A stretch of 11,952 nucleotides of DNA from JACJYE01 sp964432875 (GCA_964432875.1 CAYSPJ010000146.1:1-11952); one strand, 5' to 3'; numbered from the stretch's first letter, positions 1 to 7,361 are shown. Program-made: numbers and translations. Notes: generated by a model from the letters alone, not told the origin.

Positions 1-120
1 TTTAGGCCGAGCGTAACGCAGCTATCGGACTATAAAGACAGACACTATTTATGGCCCCGTTCGTTACGGCCTGTGGTCGTACACGGGCTAAGGTGCCGGT
101 CTTGCGACCATCGTGGGAAA

Positions 121-157
121 GCTGCTGGCGCCAGCAGCGCGAGGTGCCCCGGGGCAC
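121..157. repeat. Two adjacent perfect GC-rich palindromes
   Basis: Bases 121-138 read GCTGCTGGCGCCAGCAGC, a perfect 18-bp palindrome. Six bases later 144-157 read GTGCCCCGGGGCAC, a perfect 14-bp palindrome. Both could form cruciforms, or bind dimeric proteins. No gene or T-run is adjacent, so they are not recognisable terminators. Their role is unknown; they may be parts of a dispersed REP-like element. Confidence 0.7.
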
Positions 158-177
158 TCCTCAAGCAACGGCATGGT

Positions 178-206
178 GACACCTCGCGCGCAGGGCAGCA
201 GGTGTC
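178..206. repeat. 7-bp inverted repeat
   Basis: GACACCT (178-184) is complementary to AGGTGTC (200-206) around a 15-nt loop. Three weaker hairpins follow: GGGCA/TGCCC at 231-247, CCCT/AGGG at 245-256 and GCAGC/GCTGC at 270-283. They continue the hairpin series of this intergenic island. No function can be assigned. Confidence 0.5.
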
Positions 207-316
207 CCAAGCTAAAGACGCCAAAAACAGGGGCAATCAGCCTGCCCTAAAAAGGGTAATCCACCTGCGGCAGCCATTGCTGCGGCTCCCCTCCCGCACC
301 CCCTTGCCCTGCCCTG

Positions 317-348
317 CTCACGGGTTGGCCGGATGGCCAATCCGTGAG
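317..348. repeat. Strong 14-bp hairpin with GGAT loop
   Basis: Bases 317-330 pair with 335-348 over 14 positions (13 Watson-Crick and one G-T wobble) around the tetraloop GGAT. No T-run follows on either strand, so this is not a standard intrinsic terminator. The right arm overlaps the first of three AATCCGYG units (339-367), so the hairpin and the small tandem repeat probably belong to one element. Confidence 0.75.
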
Positions 349-367
349 AATCCGCGAAATCCGTGGC
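339..367 (+). repeat. Triplicated AATCCG(T/C)G motif
   Basis: Three copies of an eight-base core lie head to tail: AATCCGTG at 339, AATCCGCG at 349 and AATCCGTG at 358, a spacing of 9-10 bases. The 10-base helical period would put the copies on one face of the DNA, as in some protein-binding sites. The motif may equally be a dispersed short repeat. It lies far (over 430 bp) from the next gene start. Confidence 0.55.
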
Positions 368-379
368 TAAAAACGCTTG

Positions 380-508
380 GCGCGCCCGGAGGGCGTGCTA
401 AGCTCAGCCTGTGGACGGCCCAAGGCCGTGCTTGCAAGCTTGGCTTCAGGAGCTTAAAGTTAAGACAGCCCCTTTGAAGCTTGGCTTCAGGGCCCTGCTC
501 TTTGGGCC
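380..508. repeat. Row of short GC-rich hairpins and a 15-bp direct repeat
   Basis: Four hairpins follow one another: GCGCGCCC/GGGCGTGC (380-398, one wobble), ACGGCC/GGCCGT (415-429), GAAGC/GCTTC (476-488) and GGCCC/GGGCC (491-508). Interleaved is the 15-bp direct repeat AAGCTTGGCTTCAGG at 436-450 and 477-491. The core CGCCCGGAGGGCGT of the first hairpin (383-396) recurs on the opposite strand at 11933-11946, which suggests a dispersed palindromic element rather than a local structure. Confidence 0.6.
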
Positions 509-611
509 GTTCTCGCCCTTGTTTTCAGGATAAAAAGAGGAAAAACCAAGTATCAATTGGAGGGATTACAACAAGAACCCCGGCGCTATCGAACCTTAGG
601 AATCGAAACAA

Positions 612-660
612 CTTCCCCACTTCATCCTATGTCACGCATCGGAGTGGGGAAGCTGTTTTT
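612..660 (+). terminator. Terminator-like hairpin upstream of the protease gene
   Basis: CTTCCCCACT (612-621) is perfectly complementary to AGTGGGGAAG (643-652), and the right arm is followed by CTGTTTTT. The 21-nt loop is longer than in a typical intrinsic terminator. It would end transcription entering from the left, or act as a leader attenuator if the protease promoter lies upstream. No riboswitch class is recognisable around it. Confidence 0.45.
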
Positions 661-802
661 CGCGGCAACACCATTGGAACAGCATGCCCCAGCCGCAAAC
701 TCCGGCCAACTGCCATTTAATGACGGCCAAGAGCCTAAGTACCTTATACCAGCTGCTGCAAAAAAACGTTTTAATGAAATCTTAACCAAAATCCAACTTG
801 CT

Positions 803-3763
803 ATGTCAAGAACTATCCTAACTCTTCTGGCTGCTTTGCTCCTCAGCGCGGCAGCCTTAGCTCAACCCGCTAAGACCGTGACCAAAACTTCTGCCGATGG
901 GAAATACGCCTGGCAGGAAGTCGAGGGTGACCCCACGGGGGTGCGGTTTTATACCCTGAAAAATGGCCTGACGGTCATCATCGCCGAAAACCGCCTGGAG
1001 CCGCGCATCATGACCCTCTTCGTCACCAAAGCAGGCAGCAAGCAAGACCCGGCCGATAATACCGGCCTGGCTCACTACCTGGAGCACATGCTCTTTAAAG
1101 GCACCGACCGCTTCGGCTCGCTCGATTACGAAAAAGAAAAAGTACAGCTGGACCGTATCGAAGCCTTGTATGAAGTTTACAACCGCACCACCGACCCCAG
1201 CCAGCGCAAGGCGATCTATCAGCGCATCGATTCGGTCTCCAATATCGCTGCCAAGTATGCCATCGCCAACGAATACGACAAGCTGATGTCTTCCATCGGC
1301 TCCAATATGACCAATGCTTTTACCTCGTTCGAGAACACGACCTACATGGAGAATATCCCCTCGAACAACCTGGAAAAGTACCTGGTCATCCAGCGAGAGC
1401 GCCTGCGCCAGCCGGTACTGCGCTTGTTCCATACTGAGCTCGAGGCGGTTTATGAAGAAAAAAACATCGGCCTGGATAATGGCTCCCGTAAGGTGTTCGA
1501 AGCCATGTTCGGCAGCCTCTTCAAAAAACACCCGTACGGCACCCAAACGGTCATCGGCACGATCGAACACCTGAAGAACCCTTCCTTGACCGCCATCCGC
1601 AACTACTACGATACCTACTACGTGCCCAACAACATGGCGATGATCTTGACTGGCGACCTCGATCCCGATCAGGCCATCGCCATGGTCGATCAGCACTTTA
1701 GCAACTGGCAGGCCAAGCCAGTCCCTCCCCTGAACTTTGAGCCGGAAGCGCCCCGCACTGCCATCGAAGAAGTCTCCGTCTTCAGCCCGGATGAAGAGCA
1801 AGTGGCCATCGGCTTCGTGATGCCCAGCGCCTTGTCCGAAGAAGCCGTGATGGCCGATCTGGTCAGCTCCATCCTCTACAACGGCAAGAGCGGCCTGATC
1901 GATCAGAACCTGGTCAAGCAACAGAAGGTGCTCGAAGCTTATGGCTTCAATTACCTGCTCAAGGACTATGGCATCATCTATTTCGGCGGCAAACCCCTGG
2001 ACGGGCAGAGCATGGGCACCGTCAAAGACCTCATCATCGAGCAAGTCAACAACCTGAAAAAAGGCAATTTTGACCAAAGCCTCATCCAGGCCACAGTAAA
2101 CAACCTTAAAGTGAGCCGCATCCAAGAGCAGGAAAATGCCATGAACATGGCTTTTGTGTTGCACGACCAATTCGTGGTGGGCAAACCCTGGGCCGAATAC
2201 CTGGCTGGAGTGGAGGCCATGAGCCGCATCACTAAAGAAGACGTCGTCCGCTTTGCCAACAAGTGGTTTGGCGATAACTATACCGTCGTTTATAAGAAAT
2301 CTGGGGAAGACCCCAACGTGCAAAAGGTAGAAAAACCGGAAATCAACCCCGTGGAAGTCAACCGCGAGGCGCAGTCTGATTTCTTCAAGGACATCGTCGA
2401 ATCTCCCTCCACGCCGCTCACCCCGGTTTTTCTGGATTATGATAAAGACATCCAGAAAACCGAGCTGCAGCGCGACCTGCCGATCTGGGCGGTCAACAAC
2501 GAAATCAACGAGCTTTTTACGCTTTACTACGTGCTCGATATGGGCAACAACCACAACAAAAAGCTCCCCCTGGCCATTGATTACTTACAACTCATCGGCA
2601 CTTCGGCCATGACCAATGAGCAAATCAACAAGGAGTTGTATCAATTGGCAGTCAACTTACAGATTTTCAGCAGCGACGATCAGGTTTACGTTTCTCTCTC
2701 CGGCCTGCAGGAAAATTTTGCCCCAGCGGTAAAGATACTGGAAGCCCTGCTCAACGACCCCAAGCCCGATCAGGAGGCCCTGGATAAAATGATCGCTTCT
2801 AAAATCAAGGCCCGCAATGACGCTACGCTCAATAAGCGCGCCATTTTCTGGCAAGCACTGGGCAGCTATGCTTCTTACGGTGCCGACAACCCCTTCAACG
2901 ATGTGCTGAGCAATCAGGAGATGCGCCAGATCAAAGCGCAGGAACTGACCGATATCATCCGCTCCATACCTGCTTACAAACACCGCATCTACTACTATGG
3001 CCCGAAATCACTCGATGCGTTCAAGCTCGAGATGAAATCCTTGCACCAAACGCCGGCCAAACTGATGGATTACCCTGCCGAGAAGAAATATACCCGGCAA
3101 ATCCCGAGCGAAAACACGATCTACCTGGTAGATTACGATATGGTGCAAGCAGAGATTGGCTTGCGGCGTTGGGATGCAGATTGGGACCCGGCGATGGTGC
3201 CCCTGACTAGCGCTTTCAACGAATACTACGGCGGTGGTATGGGCTCGGTTGTTTTTCAGGACATCCGCGAATCCAAGGCCCTGGCATATTCCGCTTTTGC
3301 TACCTACTCCCGCCCGAGCAAAGCTTCCGACCCCTTCAGTTCTCTTTTCTATGTAGGCACTCAGGCCGACAAGCTGAGCGATGCCATGAGCGCCGTCCAG
3401 AACCTGCTGGACAATATGCCCGAATCGGAGCAGCTCTGGGAAGTCGGTAAGCGCTCCATCAAGCAAGGGATCGAAACGCGCCGCGTCACCAAAACCAGTA
3501 TCCTGTTCAACTATCAAAATGCGCTGCGCCTGGGCGTAGACCACGACTTGCGCCGCGACATTTACCAGGCCGCGGATGGCATTTCGCTGGCGGACATCAA
3601 AAAGTTCCACCAGGAGCACATGTCCGGCAAAAACTGGTCGATCGCTCTTATCGGCTCAAAAGACAAACTCGACCTGGAGGCCCTCAAGCCTTACGGCAAA
3701 GTGGTGGAGCTGAGCTTGAAGGATGTTTTTGGTTATGAGGTAGAAAGCACCCCTCGGCCGTGA
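803..3763 (+). CDS. Secreted M16 family zinc metallopeptidase (pitrilysin/insulinase-like)
   Basis: A two-half M16 peptidase of 986 residues that probably degrades peptides in the periplasm or outside the cell. The ATG at 803 was chosen because a clean signal peptide follows at once (hydrophobic core LLAALLLSAAALA, cleavage likely after A20); the frame is open back to 557, but the added 82 residues look non-coding. The inverted zinc motif HxxEH is H91-Y-L-E94-H95, and the downstream Glu ligand is in YEEKN (E218 or E219). The His-Glu spacing exceeds the family's usual ~76 residues because a charged, helical insert of about 45-50 residues (roughly 105-165) intervenes. The conserved HPYGTQTVIGT follows. 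The C-terminal half (from ~540) lacks a zinc motif but keeps the substrate-binding Arg/Tyr pair (R822, Y829). The gene is monocistronic, closed by the terminator at 3828-3870. Family assignment is secure; the substrate is unknown. Confidence 0.95.
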   Translation: MSRTILTLLAALLLSAAALAQPAKTVTKTSADGKYAWQEVEGDPTGVRFYTLKNGLTVIIAENRLEPRIMTLFVTKAGSKQDPADNTGLAHYLEHMLFKGTDRFGSLDYEKEKVQLDRIEALYEVYNRTTDPSQRKAIYQRIDSVSNIAAKYAIANEYDKLMSSIGSNMTNAFTSFENTTYMENIPSNNLEKYLVIQRERLRQPVLRLFHTELEAVYEEKNIGLDNGSRKVFEAMFGSLFKKHPYGTQTVIGTIEHLKNPSLTAIRNYYDTYYVPNNMAMILTGDLDPDQAIAMVDQHFSNWQAKPVPPLNFEPEAPRTAIEEVSVFSPDEEQVAIGFVMPSALSEEAVMADLVSSILYNGKSGLIDQNLVKQQKVLEAYGFNYLLKDYGIIYFGGKPLDGQSMGTVKDLIIEQVNNLKKGNFDQSLIQATVNNLKVSRIQEQENAMNMAFVLHDQFVVGKPWAEYLAGVEAMSRITKEDVVRFANKWFGDNYTVVYKKSGEDPNVQKVEKPEINPVEVNREAQSDFFKDIVESPSTPLTPVFLDYDKDIQKTELQRDLPIWAVNNEINELFTLYYVLDMGNNHNKKLPLAIDYLQLIGTSAMTNEQINKELYQLAVNLQIFSSDDQVYVSLSGLQENFAPAVKILEALLNDPKPDQEALDKMIASKIKARNDATLNKRAIFWQALGSYASYGADNPFNDVLSNQEMRQIKAQELTDIIRSIPAYKHRIYYYGPKSLDAFKLEMKSLHQTPAKLMDYPAEKKYTRQIPSENTIYLVDYDMVQAEIGLRRWDADWDPAMVPLTSAFNEYYGGGMGSVVFQDIRESKALAYSAFATYSRPSKASDPFSSLFYVGTQADKLSDAMSAVQNLLDNMPESEQLWEVGKRSIKQGIETRRVTKTSILFNYQNALRLGVDHDLRRDIYQAADGISLADIKKFHQEHMSGKNWSIALIGSKDKLDLEALKPYGKVVELSLKDVFGYEVESTPRP

Positions 3764-3827
3764 TTTTCTCTGCCTAATGGAAAAAAGGGGCTGATCAGCT
3801 AATCAAATCGGCCGCTTTTCCGCTTTT

Positions 3828-3870
3828 AAATGACGGGGGCAATCCTTGAAATTGCCCCCGTCATTTTTTT
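3828..3870 (+). terminator. Strong intrinsic terminator of the M16 peptidase gene
   Basis: AAATGACGGGGGCAAT (3828-3843) is perfectly complementary to ATTGCCCCCGTCATTT (3851-3866) around the 7-nt loop CCTTGAA. The T-run continues to 3870. It begins 64 bases after the peptidase stop codon. The opposite strand lacks a T-run after the stem, so termination is mainly on the + strand. Confidence 0.92.
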
Positions 3871-4127
3871 AATAGGCTAGAGGCGATATCAAAAGTCGAC
3901 CAGTGAAAAAGCTGGTACAATCAGGTTTTGCGGTTGTATCAAAAGGCGGATGAATTTTGAATAATCACGCAGCCTGTTTACCGTTGTATCCCATTTATTT
4001 TTTAGGTACTAATGAATAGCGATAGCAAAGGATAAGGGGCCATCCCGCACTGCTGCGGCGCTACGTTTACCAAACCTCGCCAGTAAACGGCACCTCGGCC
4101 CCGGCAAGCAGGTTGGCACTCTGATTG
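3871..4127. other. Intergenic region between peptidase terminator and AbiEii-like gene
   Basis: No gene is seen. The segment contains two GTTGTATC octamers 50 bases apart (3933-3940 and 3983-3990) and a 7-bp inverted repeat CGTTTAC/GTAAACG (4064-4070 and 4083-4089). The latter lies just past the end of the minus-strand AbiEii-like gene, but has no T-run on that strand and so is at best a weak 3' stem-loop. Confidence 0.5.
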
Positions 4128-5003
4128 CTACTGTTTTCCAGTATATTTTGCGAACCGCCGCAAGTGCTTGTTGAAGTCTCGCCAAACAGCATCGAAATCT
4201 GAAAGAAAGGCAACTTGATGGGAGAGGGATATTGTCCACTGCTTTTTGAGTGACTCCTGCTTTGAAGAAACCTTGTTGATAAAATCATCGGGATTGAGCA
4301 TTTTGAAAATAGTCTTGGCTTGGAAGCCTGGTATACAGTCCTCTATGTCCAACTCTTCCACTTCAAGCAGGTACCAAAGGTCATACAAGTCCCGCGGAAT
4401 AGTCCTTTGCATTAGACTGCGCATTTTTTCGGCAACAATCTCTTCCAAGCGGTAGCATTTCACGGAAAAGCTTCCATCCAGATCGGAGTAGTCAGATAAT
4501 ACGCCCACATCCACTGGGTCGTAATAGACGAATTCATCCTGCCCCACATCTATTTTTACGCCCTTTTTCGAGCCATCTCCACCAAGTGGGCCGATATGGC
4601 CAGCAAAAAAATTAATATTGCCAGTGCTCAGTTCGTTGGCATCTTTTACCAAAATCCGTATTCGGGATGCTTCATATATCCACGAAAAAACTTGCTCGAA
4701 TTCGTTGATGACCTGCCGTCGGTCGAAGTTTTCCGACAGAAAAGTAAAATCTAAATCCTCTGAAAAGCGGTAGTCAGGGAAATAACATTTTTTCAGAGCT
4801 GTACCACCCTTGAACAGCAGGTTGCCTCTCAGAAAAGGATGCCGTGCCATCCCGTACAGTATCCAAGATATTACATAGTCCTTTTCGATNNNNNNNNNNN
4901 NNNNNNNNNNNNNNNNNNNNNNNNNNNNNNNNNNNNNNNNNNNNNNNNNNNNNNNNNNNNNNNNNNNNNNNNNNNNNNNNNNNNNNNNNTTCTTGCTTTT
5001 CAT
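4128..5003 (-). CDS. AbiEii/AbiGii-type nucleotidyltransferase toxin, interrupted by assembly gap
   Basis: The readable part (4128-4889, about 253 residues to the C-terminus) matches the AbiEii (DUF1814) family, the MNTase-fold toxin of type IV toxin-antitoxin and abortive-infection systems. Visible signatures are LLFKGGTALKK (about 4789-4821), RFSEDLD (4749-4769) with the catalytic D-x-D pair, and LEEIVAEKMRSLM followed by RDLYDLWYLLE (about 4373-4440). A 100-N gap removes the N-terminus. The ATG at 5003 is only a candidate start: the frame across the Ns is not real, and those few codons (MKSK) could instead begin a separate antitoxin gene. The frame also runs upstream to 5117, but that part looks non-coding. 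The gene is visibly more AT-rich than its neighbours and stands alone on the opposite strand, which fits horizontal transfer. The absence of a visible AbiEi partner is unresolved. Family confidence is high; the start is unknown. Confidence 0.85.
   Translation of the reverse strand: MKSKXXXXXXXXXXXXXXXXXXXXXXXXXXXXXXXXXXIEKDYVISWILYGMARHPFLRGNLLFKGGTALKKCYFPDYRFSEDLDFTFLSENFDRRQVINEFEQVFSWIYEASRIRILVKDANELSTGNINFFAGHIGPLGGDGSKKGVKIDVGQDEFVYYDPVDVGVLSDYSDLDGSFSVKCYRLEEIVAEKMRSLMQRTIPRDLYDLWYLLEVEELDIEDCIPGFQAKTIFKMLNPDDFINKVSSKQESLKKQWTISLSHQVAFLSDFDAVWRDFNKHLRRFAKYTGKQ
4890..4989. other. Scaffold gap of 100 Ns
   Basis: Exactly 100 ambiguous bases join two contigs inside the AbiEii-like gene. 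A round value of 100 is the usual placeholder for a gap of unknown length, so true distance and reading frame across it cannot be trusted. Missing sequence could include the toxin N-terminus and an upstream antitoxin gene. Confidence 0.97.
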
Positions 5004-5014
5004 AGCATAAAAAA

Positions 5015-5027
5015 CAGCTTTTAGCTG
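5015..5027. repeat. Small inverted repeat upstream of the AbiEii-like gene
   Basis: CAGCT (5015-5019) and AGCTG (5023-5027) form a 5-bp inverted repeat separated by TTT, 12 bases upstream of the candidate minus-strand ATG at 5003. It could be an operator for an autoregulated toxin-antitoxin locus, but it is too short to be persuasive by itself. Confidence 0.2.
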
Positions 5028-5169
5028 ATAAAGTTGATTTGAAACATAAAACCGGGCTGGCGTAGAAACACCTGTCCCTCCTCTGCTGGAATGTCGCCTC
5101 GCCTCTGAACCTGACATGGATAGCTAAGTTCAGAAGAAAATGTTGAATACCCCCCCTCCAAAAATCGCG

Positions 5170-5201
5170 CTTGCAAAACCCGCCAACAATCCCTAAACTT
5201 G
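5170..5201 (+). promoter_or_regulatory. Bacteroidota-type promoter of ligA
   Basis: CTTG at 5170-5173 matches the -33 box and TAAACTTG at 5194-5201 matches the -7 box (consensus TAnnTTTG, one mismatch), with a 20-bp spacer, inside the 19-21 bp typical of Bacteroidota primary-sigma promoters. Transcription would begin near 5207-5210, so the leader before the ATG at 5220 would be only about 10 nt. The match argues against an upstream TTG start at 5199, which would sit inside the -7 box. Confidence 0.55.
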
Positions 5202-5219
5202 CACCTTAAACCCGTGCCG

Positions 5220-7361
5220 ATGTACCAAGCAGAAGAACAACGCTCGCTTTACGAGCTATCCAAGGCCTATTTAGACGAAAATAGCCCCCGGCGCCAACAG
5301 CCGGCCGGGCAACAGCTGGCCGATTTGCGCCGCTTGTTGGTTTACCATGAATACCGTTACTACATCCAGAATGACCCAGTGGTGAGCGACTTTGAGTACG
5401 ACCTGCTCTACAAGCAGCTCGAAGCCCTGGAGGCGGCCCACCCGGAGCTCGTCACCCCCGATTCCCCCACCCAGCGCGTCTCCCTGGATTTGACCAGCGA
5501 TTTGCCCTCGGTGGAGCACCTGACCCCCATGCTCTCGCTGGCCAATTCCTATAATGCCGAAGACCTCTACGAGTTCGACGCCCAGCTCAAACGCTATCTC
5601 AACCTGCCCGAAAACCAGGATGTGGCCTATGCCGCAGAGCCCAAGTACGATGGCGGCAGCATTGCCGTGGTCTATGAAGGAGGCCTGCTGGTGCGCGCGG
5701 CTACCCGCGGCAACGGCCTGCTGGGCGAAGAGATGACCAACAACGCCCGCGCCATACGCTCCATCCCGCTGAAGGCCGACTTTGCCCGTTTTGGCATTTA
5801 CAAAGCCGAGTTGCGGGGAGAGGTCATCATCCGTCGCGACAGCTTTGAAAAAATCAACCGCGAGCGGGCGCAGGAGGGCTTGAGCTTGTTTGCCAATGCC
5901 CGCAATACAGCTACGGGCGCCCTGCGCATGAAGGACCCCCAAGAGGTGGCCAAGCGCGGTTTAGAAGCCTTTATCTACACCTTGGGCTATGCGGTTGACG
6001 AAGCCGGGCAGGATGTATTGTCCCGTTTTAATACCCATGAAGCGAGCCTGGACATGCTCAGCCAACTCGGTTTCAAGGTGCCGGCCAAGGGAGTGGAGCG
6101 GGACGTGTTTAAAAACATCGAGCACACTATCCACTTTTGCCTCGGATGGCAAGAAAAACGTGAGCAATACCCTTATGAGATTGACGGCATGGTGGTGAAA
6201 GCCAATAGCCGCGAGCTACAGGAGCGCTCTGGTGCCACCAGCCACCATCCGCGTTGGGCCATCGCTTACAAATTCAAGGCCAAGCAGGCTACCAGCAAGC
6301 TGCTGAGCGTAGAATATCAGGTGGGTAAAATCGGCTCCATCACCCCGGTGGCTAAAATCGAGCCCGTGCAACTGGCAGGGGTGACCGTCTCCTCCGTCTC
6401 CTTGCACAACGAGGATTTTATCAGGAGTAAGGGTCTGCGCCTGGGCGATACGGTACTGGTAGAGCGGGCTGGCGACGTCATCCCCTACATCGTCAAAGCG
6501 ATGGAGGAACTGCGCGACGGCTCAGAGCAGCCCATTGAATTCCCCCCTTATTGCCCGGTCAACACGACCGAGACTCCGGTCGAGTTAGTGCGGGCCGAGG
6601 GCGAAGCGGCCTGGCGCTGCCCCCATTGTGTCTGCGGCGCCCAAAACCTGCAGCGCATCATCTTCCACGCCTCCAAAGACGCCATGGATATCGAGGGGCT
6701 GGGCAAAGCCATTGTGGAGCGCTTTTACGAATTGGGCTGGCTGCGTACCATCGCGGACGTCTATCGCTTGGACTACAGCAAAATCGCCCAGCTCGAGGGC
6801 TTTGGCGAAAAATCGGCGGCCAATCTGAAAGCTGCCATCGAGAAAGCCAAGGGCAACCCTATCCATCGCTTGTTGCATAGCCTGAGCATCCACCATCTCG
6901 GCAAGAAGGTTTCCAAAATCCTGGCTGCAGAAATCGACCATGTCCTCAGCCTTCAACAGTGGGGGGAGGAGGACTATACCCACATCAAAGACATCGGCCC
7001 GGTAGTGGCTCAAAACATCAGCGCTTTTTTTGCCAACCCGGCTAATATCGCCTTGCTACAGGAGATGGAGGCCTTGGGCGTCAACCTTGCCCAAACCGAG
7101 GACGATCGCCCCAAAGCGGCTTCCGGCGATGCACCTCTGGCGGGCAAGACGATCCTCTTCACCGGAAGCCTGCAAAACTTGAGCCGCAAGGAGGCTCAGG
7201 CTAAAGCCGAGGCGGCTGGTGCCAAAAATATCAGCGCCGTGAGCAGCAATCTCAATATCCTGGTCGTGGGGGAAAATGCGGGTTCCAAGCTGAAAAAGGC
7301 CCGTGAACTGGGCACGATAGAGGTGCTCACCGAGGAGGCGTTCCTGGCGCTGGTAGGGTAG
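5220..7361 (+). CDS. ligA: NAD-dependent DNA ligase LigA
   Basis: Seals nicks in duplex DNA during replication and repair, using NAD+ to adenylate an active-site lysine. The 713 residues show the full domain order: Ia NAD-binding region (about 35-85, HEYRYYIQNDPVVSDFEYD), adenylation domain with KYDG (K142 nucleophile) and EIDGMVVK, OB fold (about 365-440, GDTVLVERAGDVIP), zinc finger (445-472), helix-hairpin-helix repeats (about 490-620) and C-terminal BRCT domain (about 640-713, GENAGSKLKKARELG). It is longer than E. coli LigA (671), mostly by an N-terminal extension. ATG 5220 is preferred over TTG 5199 because of the promoter. Two oddities are visible. The first zinc CxxC is CPVN (C445, N448), leaving C445, C467 and C472 plus an extra C470. 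The motif after the lysine is KYDGGS, and RGNG replaces the usual RGDG. The identification is secure. Confidence 0.97.
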   Translation: MYQAEEQRSLYELSKAYLDENSPRRQQPAGQQLADLRRLLVYHEYRYYIQNDPVVSDFEYDLLYKQLEALEAAHPELVTPDSPTQRVSLDLTSDLPSVEHLTPMLSLANSYNAEDLYEFDAQLKRYLNLPENQDVAYAAEPKYDGGSIAVVYEGGLLVRAATRGNGLLGEEMTNNARAIRSIPLKADFARFGIYKAELRGEVIIRRDSFEKINRERAQEGLSLFANARNTATGALRMKDPQEVAKRGLEAFIYTLGYAVDEAGQDVLSRFNTHEASLDMLSQLGFKVPAKGVERDVFKNIEHTIHFCLGWQEKREQYPYEIDGMVVKANSRELQERSGATSHHPRWAIAYKFKAKQATSKLLSVEYQVGKIGSITPVAKIEPVQLAGVTVSSVSLHNEDFIRSKGLRLGDTVLVERAGDVIPYIVKAMEELRDGSEQPIEFPPYCPVNTTETPVELVRAEGEAAWRCPHCVCGAQNLQRIIFHASKDAMDIEGLGKAIVERFYELGWLRTIADVYRLDYSKIAQLEGFGEKSAANLKAAIEKAKGNPIHRLLHSLSIHHLGKKVSKILAAEIDHVLSLQQWGEEDYTHIKDIGPVVAQNISAFFANPANIALLQEMEALGVNLAQTEDDRPKAASGDAPLAGKTILFTGSLQNLSRKEAQAKAEAAGAKNISAVSSNLNILVVGENAGSKLKKARELGTIEVLTEEAFLALVG

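Larger units (their letters stand above)
1..802. other. Gene-free, palindrome-rich intergenic island
   Basis: No open frame in this stretch resembles a protein family. The longest frames are low-complexity, Arg/Ala/Pro-rich translations of GC-rich hairpin sequence. The island carries at least eight short inverted repeats between 121 and 508, a triplicated AATCCGYG motif (339-367), a 15-bp direct repeat (AAGCTTGGCTTCAGG at 436-450 and 477-491) and a terminator-like hairpin (612-660). The last ~140 bases before the protease gene (661-802) are AT-richer and probably hold its promoter, but I could not identify convincing -33/-7 boxes. The hairpins do not assemble into a tRNA, tmRNA, RNase P or SRP RNA that I can recognise. 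Confidence 0.6.

Noticed and set aside
121..283. Possible tRNA or other known structured RNA in the palindrome region
   Set aside because: The stems do not form a cloverleaf, there is no T-loop sequence, and no tmRNA, RNase P or SRP signature is present.
73..477. 134-residue frame in the hairpin island
   Set aside because: It is a translation of GC-rich palindromes with Arg/Ser/Ala/Pro bias, with no family resemblance and no start-site support.
557..802. N-terminal extension of the peptidase frame
   Set aside because: The 82 added residues resemble translated intergenic DNA and would bury the signal peptide; the ATG at 803 places the signal peptide at the N-terminus.
857..2554. 565-residue open frame on the minus strand inside the peptidase gene
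   Set aside because: It is fully antisense to the M16 peptidase, has a biased composition rich in Val, Asp, Phe and His, and shows no recognisable domain. It is a codon-bias shadow.
5004..5117. Upstream extension of the AbiEii-like frame to MSGSEARRH
   Set aside because: The added residues look non-coding, and the frame across 100 Ns is meaningless. No toxin of this family is expected to carry such a leader.
5199..5219. Upstream TTG start for ligA
   Set aside because: The TTG lies inside a good -7 promoter box and adds seven residues without homology value; ATG 5220 fits better.
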